Assembly (NCBI RefSeq): GCF_007970185.1
Contig: NZ_CP042431.1
Coordinates: 1,178,001-1,242,000 of the forward strand
Source of the DNA: Pseudobacter ginsenosidimutans
GTDB taxonomy: Bacteria > Bacteroidota > Bacteroidia > Chitinophagales > Chitinophagaceae
DNA length: 64,000 bases
Direction: 5' to 3'
Under the pieces are notes generated by a model. That model ran no database searches. It was not told the DNA's origin and saw only the letters and a list, made by a program, of their open reading frames with translations. Of this stretch, positions 44,720 to 52,890 are shown in pieces. The translations under genes were made by a program, and so were the position numbers. The number at the start of each line of letters is the position of its first letter. Within the stretch, counting starts at the first letter, position 1.

Positions 44720-44744
44720 AAAAAACCCCGCAGATGCTGCGGGG
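44720..44744 (-). terminator. Rho-independent terminator (minus strand)
   Basis: A perfect 8-base stem CCCCGCAG/CTGCGGGG (44726-44733 with 44737-44744) with a 3-base loop, followed on the minus strand by six T (44720-44725). It starts one base after the stop of the 39-residue small gene. Confidence 0.85.
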
Positions 44745-44745
44745 C

Positions 44746-44865
44746 TTATATTTTGAGGATCTTTTCGATCCGGCTATGCTGCAGCATAACAAGCCCGCGG
44801 ATGGCGTCACTCGGATTGAGTGCAAACCACTTCACTGTTTCGATATGTTGCATCTTTTGGGACAT
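44746..44865 (-). CDS. Small hypothetical protein (39 aa)
   Basis: ATG at 44863-44865 to TAA at 44746-44748. It begins MSQKMQHIETVKWFALNPSD and continues as an amphipathic helix (IRGLVMLQHSRIEKILKI). The terminator follows its stop immediately, the compact layout expected of a real small transcript. No signal peptide; no known family recognised. Confidence 0.5.
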   Translation of the reverse strand: MSQKMQHIETVKWFALNPSDAIRGLVMLQHSRIEKILKI

Positions 44866-45402
44866 GTTTTAACTTGTTTGTCGATGCAAAAGTGAAACTA
44901 TTTTTTTAATAGTGCCAACTTTTTATCAGGAATTTTTTAAAAAATATTTTCCTGTGGTCAACCGAAGAGAGCTGAAATCCATACCAGATAAGCATTTCAA
45001 ATGATTCAGAAGCAACGATAAAGAAATTTCGATGTATATCTCCGCAAAAACTATCTCGTTCACTATTGATGAGACGGGCAAGAAAGAAATGGAAAAATGG
45101 AATTCATTGTTTGTCAGCAAACATCGTACTGAACAAAAAATATTTTGGGGTTGGGCCACCATCTGCCGGTTTTGAATAGCCGGCGGATATAATTCCAGTA
45201 TATAACGTATATGCAAAACCGAATCAATCAGCTACTGATTTTTTCTGATTGGATTACTCTGAGCCGGGGATTCAATCAAATAAAGTAAGGATTGTTCTGA
45301 TGGGACAGGTTCCTCAGGCGCAGCAACTGATGGGTAGCCGGAGGCGGCCAAAGTATAAGTCACTCGCAGAGACGCGGTGGACCGGTTACTGCAAAATTGT
45401 TT
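44866..45402. other. Intergenic region without a supported gene
   Basis: 537 AT-rich bases. Short inverted repeats (CAGGAA/TTCCTG at 44927-44954; ACTATT/AATAGT near 44896-44915) lie upstream of the small genes. Short frames on both strands (for example 44926-45216 minus, 45032-45175 plus) lack codon structure or context and are not called. Confidence 0.5.
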
Positions 45403-46077
45403 TCAGATCCTTTCCGGTGTGTAGAGATTATTCTTGATAGCGTAAATGATGATCCCTGCCGTATTCTTCACTTCCATTTTTTCCAGGATCTTCATCCTTA
45501 GTCCTTCCACGGTACGAACGCTGAGGAAGATGCGTTCGCCGATCTGTTTGCTGGTGAGGCCATCGCAGATATGCCGGATGATTTCCAGTTCCCTGTCGTT
45601 GAACTCAGGTTTCACCTGCTGGCGATGCGGGTTGAACTTGCTCCTGGCCACCATTTCAGCCAGCTTATGGCTGGTATGGCGACAGTAATAGGGTTGCTGA
45701 TCGTAAACAGATTTGATAGCGTCCACAATCTCGTTCTTATCTGCGTTTTTGAGGAGGTATCCTTTGGCGCCGGCTTCCAGCATATCGATGATGAGATCTT
45801 CTTCATCAAACATCGTGAGGGCGATGATGCCGATATGCGGGTAATGTTCTACGAGATGACGGGTAGCGGCTGCGCCATCCATGCGTGGCATCTTTACATC
45901 GCTGATCACAATATCGGGCTGAAGCTTTTTTACCTGGTCGATGAGTTCACGGCCATCCCCGGCTTCTCCTACCAGTTGTATGTCCTGCTGCTTTTGCAGC
46001 ATGATGCGCATGCCATCGCGGAATATTTCATGGTCATCCGCGATCACTACTTTGATAGTGCCGTGTATTGTGCTCAT
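45403..46077 (-). CDS. NarL/FixJ-type response regulator
   Basis: 224 aa. Receiver domain with acidic pair Asp14-Asp15, phospho-acceptor Asp60 (IVISDVKMPRMDG) and Lys in LLKNADK; C-terminal LuxR-type helix-turn-helix (about 155-215: LEIIRHICDGLTSKQIGERIFLSVRTVEGLRMKIL). Pairs with the histidine kinase encoded 22 bases upstream. Target genes unknown; the adjacent lipoprotein is a candidate. Confidence 0.92.
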   Translation of the reverse strand: MSTIHGTIKVVIADDHEIFRDGMRIMLQKQQDIQLVGEAGDGRELIDQVKKLQPDIVISDVKMPRMDGAAATRHLVEHYPHIGIIALTMFDEEDLIIDMLEAGAKGYLLKNADKNEIVDAIKSVYDQQPYYCRHTSHKLAEMVARSKFNPHRQQVKPEFNDRELEIIRHICDGLTSKQIGERIFLSVRTVEGLRMKILEKMEVKNTAGIIIYAIKNNLYTPERI

Positions 46078-46099
46078 AAAACAGAGGATTCGGTGGTGA

Positions 46100-46855
46100 T
46101 CAAAGCGGGATCTCGAATGTGTACATCGTTCCCTTTCCAGGCTCAGACTGGCAGCTGAGTTCAGCTCCCATCACTTCTGCCCTGCTCTGCAAGTTACGAA
46201 GTCCAAGTCCTGGATTGTCTTTTATTTTCAAAAAATAATCGAATCCTTTTCCGTTATCGGCGGTCATGAGGAGGAGGCGATTCTCTTCGATCACCATTTT
46301 GATGATGAGGCAACTGGCCTGAGCATGTTTGATAGTATTGTGAACGATCTCCTGTATGATGCGGTAGATATTGATCTCCTTCTGCTGGTTCAGGTTCAGG
46401 CTTTGTTCGCAGATGAATTTCACCTGCAGGCCACTTGACTGGGTGGTCTGGTTGGATTGCTCCACAAATTCTGCAATGGCTTTCTGCAGTCCTTTACGCA
46501 CGAGCGTATTCGGCATCAGGTTATTGGAGATCTCGCGCAGTTTGGTAATGATACTGTCTATATGCGTACTGGATTTCATGATGGTAAGTGCATCCAGGTC
46601 ATTGGCTGCGTCGAGGCTGTTGATCTGCAGTTTCACGGCGGAGAGCAGCGGGCCCAGTTCATCATGCAGATCGGAAGCGATGCGGGTGCGTTCATTTTCC
46701 AGTGTATCGATCTCGGCCTGGATCTTTTCCTTATGCAAACGGAGGCTCCTTCGCTGGTAGCGAATGATAGTGATGATAAAATAGATGAGCACGGAGCCCA
46801 CAACTCCAACCACCATCAAAAGGGCCTGATAAAGTTTTGCTTCCGGGGTATCCAT
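46100..46855 (-). CDS. Sensor histidine kinase (HisKA_3/NarX type)
   Basis: 251 aa. One N-terminal membrane helix (about 10-32), a short coiled coil, the HisKA_3 dimerisation box with His64 (SDLHDELGPLLSAVKLQ), and the ATPase domain (NTIKHAQAS, DNGKGFD, GLGLRNLQSRAEVMGAEL). No extracellular sensor domain of its own; the overlapping membrane protein upstream (40-base overlap) may provide input. Confidence 0.92.
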   Translation of the reverse strand: MDTPEAKLYQALLMVVGVVGSVLIYFIITIIRYQRRSLRLHKEKIQAEIDTLENERTRIASDLHDELGPLLSAVKLQINSLDAANDLDALTIMKSSTHIDSIITKLREISNNLMPNTLVRKGLQKAIAEFVEQSNQTTQSSGLQVKFICEQSLNLNQQKEINIYRIIQEIVHNTIKHAQASCLIIKMVIEENRLLLMTADNGKGFDYFLKIKDNPGLGLRNLQSRAEVMGAELSCQSEPGKGTMYTFEIPL

Positions 46856-47478
46856 ACGATCGCTACAGCATACAAGAAGTTAACCAAAATATTTGAACAC
46901 ACATTGATGATCTGAAGATTTTGCCTGAACAGTTTGGTGGCAGACCTGAACACATTGAGGTTCACCATGCAAACCAAAATGAAAAAAGTGTAAAAGATAA
47001 TGATGCCAAGGCAGATCCAGAACTTGGGATTGTGAAAAATATTTCGTCTGTCGTTCACCACTGCCTTATTGAAAGTATTCACGCTGAAGGCGATCAGGAT
47101 AGCCGAATACAATACCCGGAAAGCGAAATTGGGTGTGAGGATATTCTGGATGATGAATGTGATGAATATCCAGGCGGCAAAGCCTGCAAGAAGGAAGGAA
47201 ATGAACACGGTCCGGTTACCATTGAAGAGTCGCCAGTTATGGAACAACCAGGTGAACAGAACATAATCAAGAATGGAAAAAGTATTGATCACTACAGTAA
47301 AATGCCGGGGCTCTGCAGACAAAAAGAAAAGTCTTGCAGTGATCTCGATGATCAATACAAGGAAGATGCGATAAAGAAAGGGATAGTAAGACTTGTCGAT
47401 TTTACGGAATCTTACTATCCCGATCAGTACAGCAAACACAATACTCAGGCTCAATACAAAACGTACTGTATCGTTCAT
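46816..47478 (-). CDS. Multi-span membrane protein, putative sensory partner of the kinase
   Basis: 220 aa with six or seven hydrophobic helices and short loops. It overlaps the kinase gene by 40 bases, so translation is coupled. It resembles the small 7TM proteins often encoded just before NarX-like kinases in Bacteroidota. A sensing role is inferred from coupling; no ligand motif is visible. Confidence 0.72.
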   Translation of the reverse strand: MNDTVRFVLSLSIVFAVLIGIVRFRKIDKSYYPFLYRIFLVLIIEITARLFFLSAEPRHFTVVINTFSILDYVLFTWLFHNWRLFNGNRTVFISFLLAGFAAWIFITFIIQNILTPNFAFRVLYSAILIAFSVNTFNKAVVNDRRNIFHNPKFWICLGIIIFYTFFILVCMVNLNVFRSATKLFRQNLQIINVCSNILVNFLYAVAIVWIPRKQNFIRPF

Positions 47479-47534
47479 CAGCTAAGGTGGAGAGGATTAT
47501 AGATTGGTTTGCGGCCGGGGAGCTGCAACTATGA

Positions 47535-48044
47535 TTAAGGATTTGGCGCGAAGCAGGGAGGATCGCACTGCCCGTATTCAGCACCACCTCTGCCTCCGGG
47601 AGGCGCTTTGGTAGCCACTGCCGAGCCATTGTCGATTAACAGGTCCTGTCCGTTTGCATCAACACCTACCAGGATCAGACGGAATTCATCCCTCGCACCG
47701 CTCTTGTCTTTGGCAGCGCCATAGTAAATGCGGATGCCAACACATTTGGGATCTTTCAGAATTTCCAGCAGGATCTTTTTATTGAAAGCTTCGCTATTGG
47801 GAATAAAGAGATTGGGCATGAGGCGCTTCAGGGTATCGCGGTCGATATTGAAATCTGCGCGGAATTCCTTGATCTCAGCTTCGGGAATAAAGTGATTTCT
47901 TTTGCCCAGTTCGGAAGAGTCTTTCGGATTAGGTATCCATACTCCCTCTTCTTTTGGGCCTCCTGTACAGGAGTTGAGAAGGAGTATTGCGGAAAAAATA
48001 CCGATCAACGACATTACGCTGGCTTTTTTCGGGTTGATTGCCAT
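47535..48044 (-). CDS. Lipoprotein of unknown function
   Basis: 169 aa. Signal peptide with lipobox at Cys26 (ILLLNSC). The mature part is soluble with a segment VGIRIYYGAAKDKSGARDEFRLILVGVD and a Gly/Pro/Cys-rich end (PPGGRGGAEYGQCDPPC). Probably anchored in the envelope. It precedes the membrane protein and two-component genes on the same strand (56-base gap), suggesting a shared operon. Confidence 0.75.
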   Translation of the reverse strand: MAINPKKASVMSLIGIFSAILLLNSCTGGPKEEGVWIPNPKDSSELGKRNHFIPEAEIKEFRADFNIDRDTLKRLMPNLFIPNSEAFNKKILLEILKDPKCVGIRIYYGAAKDKSGARDEFRLILVGVDANGQDLLIDNGSAVATKAPPGGRGGAEYGQCDPPCFAPNP

Positions 48045-48234
48045 AGAAAACGTGTTTATTGGTTAAATAGTGGCTTAAAGGTATTCGTAAAAGATTTTCT
48101 CCCAATAAGTATATCTACGGAATTTGATTTCACGCTCTACGCCCAATAAAGGGTATTTTAACGGTTGTTCTGAATGCAGGATTATAGGAAATTTGGGAGG
48201 TAACTTATCCACCGAAATCATTAAACAGCCTGTT

Positions 48235-48501
48235 ATGCGCCACCATCCACCGGTTCCGGGCAGCGGAAAGCTTTCATCCGCCCTGCCGGCCGGAAAGAAG
48301 CCGGTAATTGTTTCACCGATACTCGGTGATTCTTTGGAAGCGATTGAACTGTATCACCGTGAAAAAGCGCAGGTACTGGAGAAAAGCCTGCAGCAACTGA
48401 ACCTGCTGGAGAATGCAAAGGAGATTGCATTCATCTGCCGCGAGGTGATGGTAATCCGTGAGAAGATCTCAGCTATTCTGAAAAGGAAATTCAAAGCATA
48501 G
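48235..48501 (+). CDS. Small hypothetical protein with helical C-terminus
   Basis: 88 aa from the ATG at 48235; the frame is open back to a TTG at 48124. The N-terminal third is Pro/Gly-rich and the rest (from about 30) is a charged helix with possible coiled coil (YHREKAQVLEKSLQQLNLLENAKEI). Divergent from the lipoprotein gene and convergent with the radical SAM gene. Not recognised; could be chance, though the composition is protein-like. Confidence 0.4.
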   Translation: MRHHPPVPGSGKLSSALPAGKKPVIVSPILGDSLEAIELYHREKAQVLEKSLQQLNLLENAKEIAFICREVMVIREKISAILKRKFKA

Positions 48502-48518
48502 TCAGGAGTTCCTTTCCC

Positions 48519-49595
48519 TTAAAACAACTTCATTTGTTCGCCGGGCCGGCGGAACTGTGAGCAATCCAGTTCCCATTTTTCTTCATTTAATCCAAAACGT
48601 TTGCACCAGGTTTTGAACTGAAGGTTGATCAGTTCAGCCAGTGGCCCTTCTCCGCGCATGCGCGTACCAAACCGACTATCGTTCACCTGCCCGTTATGTC
48701 CCTGCTCGATGAAATGCCAAACCTTATCGGCCCGGTCGGGATAGTTTTTATAGAGCCAGTCGTGAAACAATAATTTCACAGCGCCATTGAGCCGTACGAA
48801 AGTGTAGGCAGCAAAAACGGCCCCTTCCTCCGATGCTGCTTTCAGGATATTATGCATTTCCTGATCGTTCAGTCCCGGGATCATGGGGCCTAACATAACG
48901 CCCATGCGCACACCGGCATCTGTCAGTTCCCGGATCACGCGCATCCGCTGCCGCGCTGTGGTGGTCCTGGGTTCCATCTTTCGCCGCAGCTCCTCATCGA
49001 ACGTGGTCACTGAAACCAATGCGGAAACAAGGTTTCTGGCAGCGAGCTGCTGCAGCACATCCTTATCGCGCAGGATGCCGGCATTCTTGGTAATGATGCC
49101 CACCGGCTGATTAAACTCCAGGCATATTTCCAGAATGCGCCGGGTCAATCGATATTTTTTTTCTGCTGGCTGATAACAATCGGTATTGCCACTAAGGGAT
49201 ACCGGAACACATTGCCAGCGTGGATTCATGAGGAATTTCCGGAACAACTCAGGTGCATTCTTCTTCACCATGATATTCCTCTCGAAATCCACACCGGCAC
49301 TGTATCCCCAGTATTCAAAGGAGTTGCGGGCATAGCAGTAGATGCAGCCATGCTCGCATCCCTGGTAGGGGTTAATGCTGTACCACATGCCAACGTCAGG
49401 GCTATCTACTTTATTAACCACCCCTTTGGCTTTGTCTTCGAGGTAACGCGTTGCTACATCGGATTCGATCCATTCATCGATTCCCTCGATATGTTCCTTC
49501 ACCCGTGAGTGTTGAAGAAAACGGTTACGCGTATTGATCTGCGCACCCCGGCCTTTGAGATAGGTATCGGGTTTTTGTTCTTCGTGGTTTTCCAT
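48519..49595 (-). CDS. PA0069/Rv2578c-like radical SAM protein
   Basis: 358 aa. The iron-sulfur motif is CEHGCIYC (C-x3-C-x2-C, in NPYQGCEHGCIYCYAR), followed by VPVSLSGNTDCYQPAEKKYRLTR and a TIM-barrel region. This group is related to spore photoproduct lyase-like radical SAM enzymes and its reaction is not settled. It lies 20 bases after a 2H-fold protein gene, in a minus-strand set that diverges from umuD/umuC. Confidence 0.87.
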   Translation of the reverse strand: MENHEEQKPDTYLKGRGAQINTRNRFLQHSRVKEHIEGIDEWIESDVATRYLEDKAKGVVNKVDSPDVGMWYSINPYQGCEHGCIYCYARNSFEYWGYSAGVDFERNIMVKKNAPELFRKFLMNPRWQCVPVSLSGNTDCYQPAEKKYRLTRRILEICLEFNQPVGIITKNAGILRDKDVLQQLAARNLVSALVSVTTFDEELRRKMEPRTTTARQRMRVIRELTDAGVRMGVMLGPMIPGLNDQEMHNILKAASEEGAVFAAYTFVRLNGAVKLLFHDWLYKNYPDRADKVWHFIEQGHNGQVNDSRFGTRMRGEGPLAELINLQFKTWCKRFGLNEEKWELDCSQFRRPGEQMKLF

Positions 49596-49615
49596 GATGT
49601 GTTTCCTTTCTTCAC

Positions 49616-50251
49616 TCAGGCGAAGAGCTCACCCTGCCTGGTATTCACAGGAAGGTTCCTGAACTCGAAACGCTCGGCGATCTGCCAGGCGCGGTCGCCC
49701 GTTCTCCTTTTCAACAATAACATGCCATCTGCCAGGAAGCGGCCGGTGAATTGCCTGTGGGAGTATTCCAGCCAGCCCTGTTCATATTGCCAGGGCTGCA
49801 ACCTGCTGGCGATGGTGATGAAGGGCTCATCAATAAAATGAGGTTTACGGTCCTTATCATATTTCATCAACCTTTGCAATTGCCTGACTTCTTTCACCAG
49901 TCCCTGGATAGGCTGCCTGGTCACCACATTCACATAAATGGAATGGGTAGGGAATGCCCCGTAATTCTTCAGTTCCACCCGGAACGGATGATAGCCATTG
50001 CCTGCGATGCGCAGACGATGCAGGATCTTTTCTTCCATCATCTCCAACTGTGTGAACTTCGCGAGCAGGATATGAGGACGAACAAAATTCGTATATCCGC
50101 CAGGGTAAGTTTCATGAAAGGCTTTCTTCACTGCAAGGATCTTGTTTCTCAGCTCTTCATGAGGCGAAAGCACCAGTTGATATTCATTGGTGCGCAATCC
50201 GCTTTTGTAAAGCGCTCCATAATCAGGTAAGGTGTCAACAAGCTGTTTCAT
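49616..50251 (-). CDS. 2H-phosphoesterase-fold (2'-5' RNA ligase-like) protein with altered motifs
   Basis: 211 aa from the ATG at 50249-50251 (GTG two codons upstream). The two halves of the 2H fold are visible, but the HxT motifs are changed: RPHILLAKF has Leu in place of Thr/Ser, and EPFITIASRL has Phe in place of the second catalytic His. A 2H catalytic mechanism is therefore unlikely as read. Tandem with a second diverged paralogue 31 bases upstream and followed by the radical SAM gene. Confidence 0.75.
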   Translation of the reverse strand: MKQLVDTLPDYGALYKSGLRTNEYQLVLSPHEELRNKILAVKKAFHETYPGGYTNFVRPHILLAKFTQLEMMEEKILHRLRIAGNGYHPFRVELKNYGAFPTHSIYVNVVTRQPIQGLVKEVRQLQRLMKYDKDRKPHFIDEPFITIASRLQPWQYEQGWLEYSHRQFTGRFLADGMLLLKRRTGDRAWQIAERFEFRNLPVNTRQGELFA

Positions 50252-50288
50252 TTGCACGATTTTAAAAAGATAGAAATAAGGATAAGGC

Positions 50289-50912
50289 TCAGGACAATTC
50301 CTGATATAGTTCGTAAGTACCCGGTAAGAACCGGAATACGTTCACTGTTTTATTGGTTGCTTCATAAGGAGAGCTTTTCACCAGCAGGAGATCATTGGCG
50401 AGGAAAGAATGGTGAAATGATCTTCTAGAAAAATCCGGCATGGCCTTCTCATATACCGACTGCGGCAGATGGCCGGCAATGTCCAGGTAAGGCCGCATCA
50501 TCATAATAGGCGGCGGGCAGGCGGAGGAACGGATATAATCTTCCACCGGACGAAGCTGCCTGATCAATTGCTGGATAGGCCATTGGTCCTGTATGCGCAG
50601 GTAAATGGTATGCGGAGGATGACCACTATAATTATTGAGTGTGATCACAAAGCTGCGGTGATTGCTGCAGATCCTTTGTATCCAGCGCATCAGGGTTTCT
50701 TCCATTCCATCCCTCACGGCAAATTTGGCGATGGTGATCTGATGACCTGCGCGTGCCTGCCCCTTCAGTCCATACTTCAATACCAGGTCCTGCTGCTCCA
50801 TCCAAACCTGCTGGCGGACCACATTATCTGCCTGGATCACCAGGCTGTATTCCTGTAACCCTTCTGCCATCCAACCCTTGCCACCACTATGATTGACCGC
50901 TCCTGTGTGCAT
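50289..50912 (-). CDS. 2H-phosphoesterase-fold (2'-5' RNA ligase-like) protein, second diverged copy
   Basis: Up to 207 aa; an internal ATG at 50870 (MAEGLQEYSLVIQ) may be the real start. It aligns end to end with the neighbour at 49616-50251. At the first motif it reads GHQITIAKF, with Gln at the His column and a His one place earlier; at the second, RPYLDIAGHL, with Tyr for His and Asp for Thr. So both motifs are eroded. First gene of the minus-strand set that faces umuD across 72 bases. Confidence 0.72.
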   Translation of the reverse strand: MHTGAVNHSGGKGWMAEGLQEYSLVIQADNVVRQQVWMEQQDLVLKYGLKGQARAGHQITIAKFAVRDGMEETLMRWIQRICSNHRSFVITLNNYSGHPPHTIYLRIQDQWPIQQLIRQLRPVEDYIRSSACPPPIMMMRPYLDIAGHLPQSVYEKAMPDFSRRSFHHSFLANDLLLVKSSPYEATNKTVNVFRFLPGTYELYQELS

Positions 50913-50984
50913 AAAAATACTTTTGTCTGATCATATATTTAGCATAAATTTACTAAATAATTTAGCACAGCCAAATTTAATTAT
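50913..50984. promoter_or_regulatory. Divergent promoter region with TTTAG repeats (umuD side and 2H side)
   Basis: 72 AT-rich bases between divergent genes. Direct repeats TTTAGCA (50938-50944 and 50961-50967) surround an inverted partner CTAAA (50953-50957), giving TTTAG-N10-CTAAA. The layout suits a shared operator, perhaps for damage-responsive control, but no LexA motif is established for this group. Confidence 0.4.
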
Positions 50985-51419
50985 ATGCAGGACGAAATTT
51001 TTTATGATGCCGCTTATAAAGGTTCCAAAGATTACAATCAATGGAATGTGAAGACTGCCGATGCAACAGGCTTCGGAGCGGCCGCGGATGATTATATGGA
51101 GAGAGGGATCGATCTGAATGAACAGCTTATTCACAACAAGCCCGCCACCTTCTTTTTGCGCATGAGAGGCGACGCCATGACCAGTGCAGGGATCCATGAC
51201 GGCGATGTGGTGATCGTGGACAAAAGCCTCAAGGCGCAGAGCGGGAAAGTTGTGATTGCAGTACTGAACGGAGAGATGCTGATCCGCAGACTGGAACGAA
51301 CATTCAACAAAGTTCGGCTGCTGCCGGAGAACAGGCAGTTCGCCAGCACGGAGATCGATCCTTCCTGTGACACACTCGAGATCTGGGGCGTTGTCACCTA
51401 TGTGATCCACCAATTATAA
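50985..51419 (+). CDS. umuD: UmuD-like S24 family protein lacking the Ser-Lys dyad
   Basis: 144 aa, aligned without gaps to E. coli UmuD from the cleavage region to the C-terminus. UmuD Ser60 (GDSM) corresponds to Ala64 (GDAM) and Lys97 corresponds to Arg101 (LIRRL), so both catalytic residues are replaced. The cleavage pair Cys24-Gly25 corresponds to Thr28-Gly29. The fold motifs (AGIHDGDVVIVDKS, LEIWGVVTYV) are intact. It precedes the UmuC-type polymerase gene and probably acts as a polymerase accessory that cannot self-cleave (inference). Confidence 0.88.
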   Translation: MQDEIFYDAAYKGSKDYNQWNVKTADATGFGAAADDYMERGIDLNEQLIHNKPATFFLRMRGDAMTSAGIHDGDVVIVDKSLKAQSGKVVIAVLNGEMLIRRLERTFNKVRLLPENRQFASTEIDPSCDTLEIWGVVTYVIHQL

Positions 51420-51553
51420 AGGCATCGCCTTTTTGAAGATACTGCCAACGAGCAGCCATTACCATTAAGCCTCCTATGAGAGAAGTGAGCAGCTCTTACC
51501 GTTCCATGAGTTGCTCATTATCTCTCCCTTTCATCATCAGCAATCATTGAAGT

Positions 51554-52882
51554 ATGAGAACAGCAGCAGCACCTGATCTTTTCACCGCCATTCCGGGTTC
51601 CTACGGAATGAAAGCGATCGTGGACTGCAACAGTTTTTACTGTTCCTGCGAAAGACTGTTCCGACCGGACCTCCGGAACAAGCCCGTAGTAGTGCTCAGC
51701 AACAATGATGGCTGTATTGTTTCGCGAAGTGATGAAGCCAAAAAGTTCGGGGTGAAAATGGCAGGTCCGTATTTTGAAGCAAGGCCACTGATCCGCCAGT
51801 TCGGGATCACAGCCTTCTCTTCCAATTACAACCTGTATGGCGACCTGAGCTGGCGCGTGATGGAAACATTGCGTATGCTGGTTCCCTCGGTGGAAGTATA
51901 CTCGGTGGATGAGGCCTTCATTGACCTCAGTCATGTACCATACGATCAACTGGAACAAACAGCAATGCACATACGTAAAACAGTAGAACAATGGACAGGA
52001 ATATCCGTTTCGATAGGGGTAGCGCCAACAAAAACGCTGGCCAAACTGGCCAATTATATAGCGAAGAAAGACAAGCAGGCTTCGCAATGTGTAACCGTAA
52101 CTGCCACCAGGGAGGAGCAGCTCAGGATGCTGCAGTCTACCAGGGTGGAGAATATCTGGGGCGTAGGGTGGGCCTACGCGGAAAAACTCATCAACCAGGG
52201 GATTATCAGTGCCTGGGACCTGAGCAATATGCCCGAAGAATGGGCTCACCGGCACCTGGGTGGTGTGAATGGCGTTCGACTGATCCGCGAACTCAATGGC
52301 ATCCCCGGGAAAGAGATGGCAGCGCCCCTGACCAGCAAGAAAATGATCGCTACTACCCGTATGTTTGGGCAACCCGTAACGGAACTGAATGATGTTCGGG
52401 AAGCCATCGCCACCTACACTTCAAGGGCAGCAGAGAAATTACGCAGGCAGCACAGCGCCGCCAAAACCATCAGCATCTTTCTCGTTACCCGCGAAGAAAA
52501 TCATATGACCAGTTTCAAACGGGGCGCAACCCTGCATTCTCATATCACACTTCCTTCCGCTACCGCTGTTACGCAGGAGCTGATCAAAGCAGCCGTGCAA
52601 CAGGCAGAACAATTGTTCAGAAAAGGAAAAGTGTACAAGAAAGCAGGTGTGATGCTCAGCAATATCGTGCCGGATGATTCTATCCAGGGCAATCTCTTCT
52701 CCCCTCCTTCGGGTAATGAATACCGTTACCTGATGGATGTGATAGACAATGTGAACTTCAGTATGCGCGATGATGTATTGAAGTTTGCCGTTACAGGCAC
52801 GACGCGCGACTGGAAGATGCGGCAGGAGTTGCGGAGCAAACGCCATACCACCCGATGGGAAGAGTTATATGAAGTGAAATAG
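51554..52882 (+). CDS. umuC: Y-family DNA polymerase V catalytic subunit (UmuC-like)
   Basis: 442 aa from the ATG at 51554; a second ATG at 51608 (MKAIVDCNSFYCSCERLF) fits the usual UmuC N-terminus better. Palm-domain acidic motifs are present: VDCNSFYCSCE, LSNNDGCIVSRSDEAK and YSVDEAFIDLS; helix-hairpin-helix and little-finger regions follow. Error-prone translesion synthesis. It lies 134 bases after the umuD-like gene. Confidence 0.93.
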   Translation: MRTAAAPDLFTAIPGSYGMKAIVDCNSFYCSCERLFRPDLRNKPVVVLSNNDGCIVSRSDEAKKFGVKMAGPYFEARPLIRQFGITAFSSNYNLYGDLSWRVMETLRMLVPSVEVYSVDEAFIDLSHVPYDQLEQTAMHIRKTVEQWTGISVSIGVAPTKTLAKLANYIAKKDKQASQCVTVTATREEQLRMLQSTRVENIWGVGWAYAEKLINQGIISAWDLSNMPEEWAHRHLGGVNGVRLIRELNGIPGKEMAAPLTSKKMIATTRMFGQPVTELNDVREAIATYTSRAAEKLRRQHSAAKTISIFLVTREENHMTSFKRGATLHSHITLPSATAVTQELIKAAVQQAEQLFRKGKVYKKAGVMLSNIVPDDSIQGNLFSPPSGNEYRYLMDVIDNVNFSMRDDVLKFAVTGTTRDWKMRQELRSKRHTTRWEELYEVK

Positions 52883-52890
52883 TAGCATCG

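Noticed and set aside
44926-45216. 96-codon minus-strand ORF in the gap before the response regulator
   Set aside because: No recognisable domain, AT-rich, no terminator or neighbour support, and an equally long alternative exists on the other strand.
45240-45400. Possible structured RNA in the gap before the response regulator
   Set aside because: No tRNA cloverleaf, no riboswitch core and no convincing terminator could be found by eye.
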